Below, piece by piece: positions 5,599 to 5,735 of a DNA stretch of 5,735 nt (within the stretch, counting starts at the first letter, position 1; every line of letters starts with the position of its first letter). The notes beneath the pieces are model-generated. The model did no database searches. It was given only the letters and a program-made list of their open reading frames with translations, and was not told the DNA's origin. The position numbers and the translations under genes were made by a program. Location of the stretch: assembly GCA_900544705.1 (NCBI GenBank), contig UQWH01000085.1:1-5735 (forward strand), read 5' to 3'. Source of the stretch: an uncultured Eubacteriales bacterium. Lineage in GTDB: Bacteria > Bacillota > Clostridia > Oscillospirales > Oscillospiraceae.

Positions 5599-5627
5599 AT
5601 TATACAGTATCGTTTCGATTTATGCAA
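5599..5627 (-). promoter_or_regulatory. Promoter of the tdk-deoD-deoB-cdd operon
   Basis: On the minus strand a perfect TATAAT (5604-5599) lies 17 nt after TTGCAT (5627-5622), which matches only 3 of 6 -35 bases. Transcription would start near 5592, leaving a leader of about 28 nt with the GGAGGG site before ATG 5564. The -10 box is strong; the -35 is weak, which may mean activator help or modest basal output. The remaining sequence up to 5735 is AT-richer than the genes, and I see no gene, terminator or clear operator in it. Confidence 0.65.
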
Positions 5628-5735
5628 GGAAAACTCTGAATTGCGTTCCGCATCGCCGGATTTTAGGCGTTTTGTCAGAGAATTGCCGTTCGTTTTTGTG
5701 GAAAAAGACAGGCGGTATTCATTTTTCATCACCGG

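Noticed and set aside
5565..5732. N-terminal extension of thymidine kinase from an upstream ATG
   Set aside because: It crosses the -10 and -35 boxes, lacks family similarity and would make the protein 250 aa. The ATG at 5564 has a good ribosome binding site and gives the usual length.
1..5735. CRISPR, transposase, phage, toxin-antitoxin, tRNA or rRNA content
   Set aside because: No regularly spaced repeats, no such protein motifs and no RNA gene signatures were seen on either strand.

Overview
The window is a nucleoside salvage and uptake locus. All six genes lie on the minus strand and read from high to low coordinates. The GC-rich coding sequence, AT-rich intergenic stretches, strong Shine-Dalgarno sites (AAGGAGG/GGAGGAGG), a lipoprotein with an acidic Ser/Glu/Lys linker, tetramer-type cytidine deaminase and zinc-type thymidine kinase together suggest a Gram-positive Clostridia-type organism, possibly a gut Oscillospiraceae/Ruminococcaceae relative. 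That taxonomic placement is inference from protein style, not a search result.

Layout in transcription order. A sigma-A-like promoter (5599-5627) precedes thymidine kinase tdk (4980-5564), purine-nucleoside phosphorylase deoD (4176-4916), phosphopentomutase deoB (2931-4097) and cytidine deaminase cdd (2504-2917). Gaps within this group are 13 to 78 nt, so it is probably one operon; a 13-bp hairpin sits between deoD and deoB. A second promoter candidate with an imperfect inverted repeat around it (2441-2495) precedes a BMP/PnrA-family lipoprotein (1138-2397), which ends in a clear intrinsic terminator (1076-1105). A 301-nt non-coding gap (837-1137) follows. It holds that terminator, an 18-nt inverted repeat enclosing 82 nt (907-1024), and a good promoter (870-898) for the nucleoside-type ABC transporter ATPase, which starts at TTG 836 and runs off the left edge. 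The permease genes expected beside such an ATPase would lie beyond the edge.

How the genes fit together. The lipoprotein and ABC ATPase would import nucleosides. Cytidine deaminase converts (deoxy)cytidine to (deoxy)uridine. DeoD releases purine bases and (deoxy)ribose-1-phosphate. DeoB turns that sugar into the 5-phosphate for central metabolism. Tdk phosphorylates thymidine and deoxyuridine for DNA precursors. No pyrimidine-nucleoside phosphorylase, deoxyribose-phosphate aldolase or regulator gene is visible here.

The protein-coding content is ordinary, and I see no undescribed enzyme system. The parts worth a second look are non-coding: the 907-1024 inverted repeat, whose only two imperfections become G-U pairs in minus-strand RNA, and the operator-like repeat at the lipoprotein promoter.
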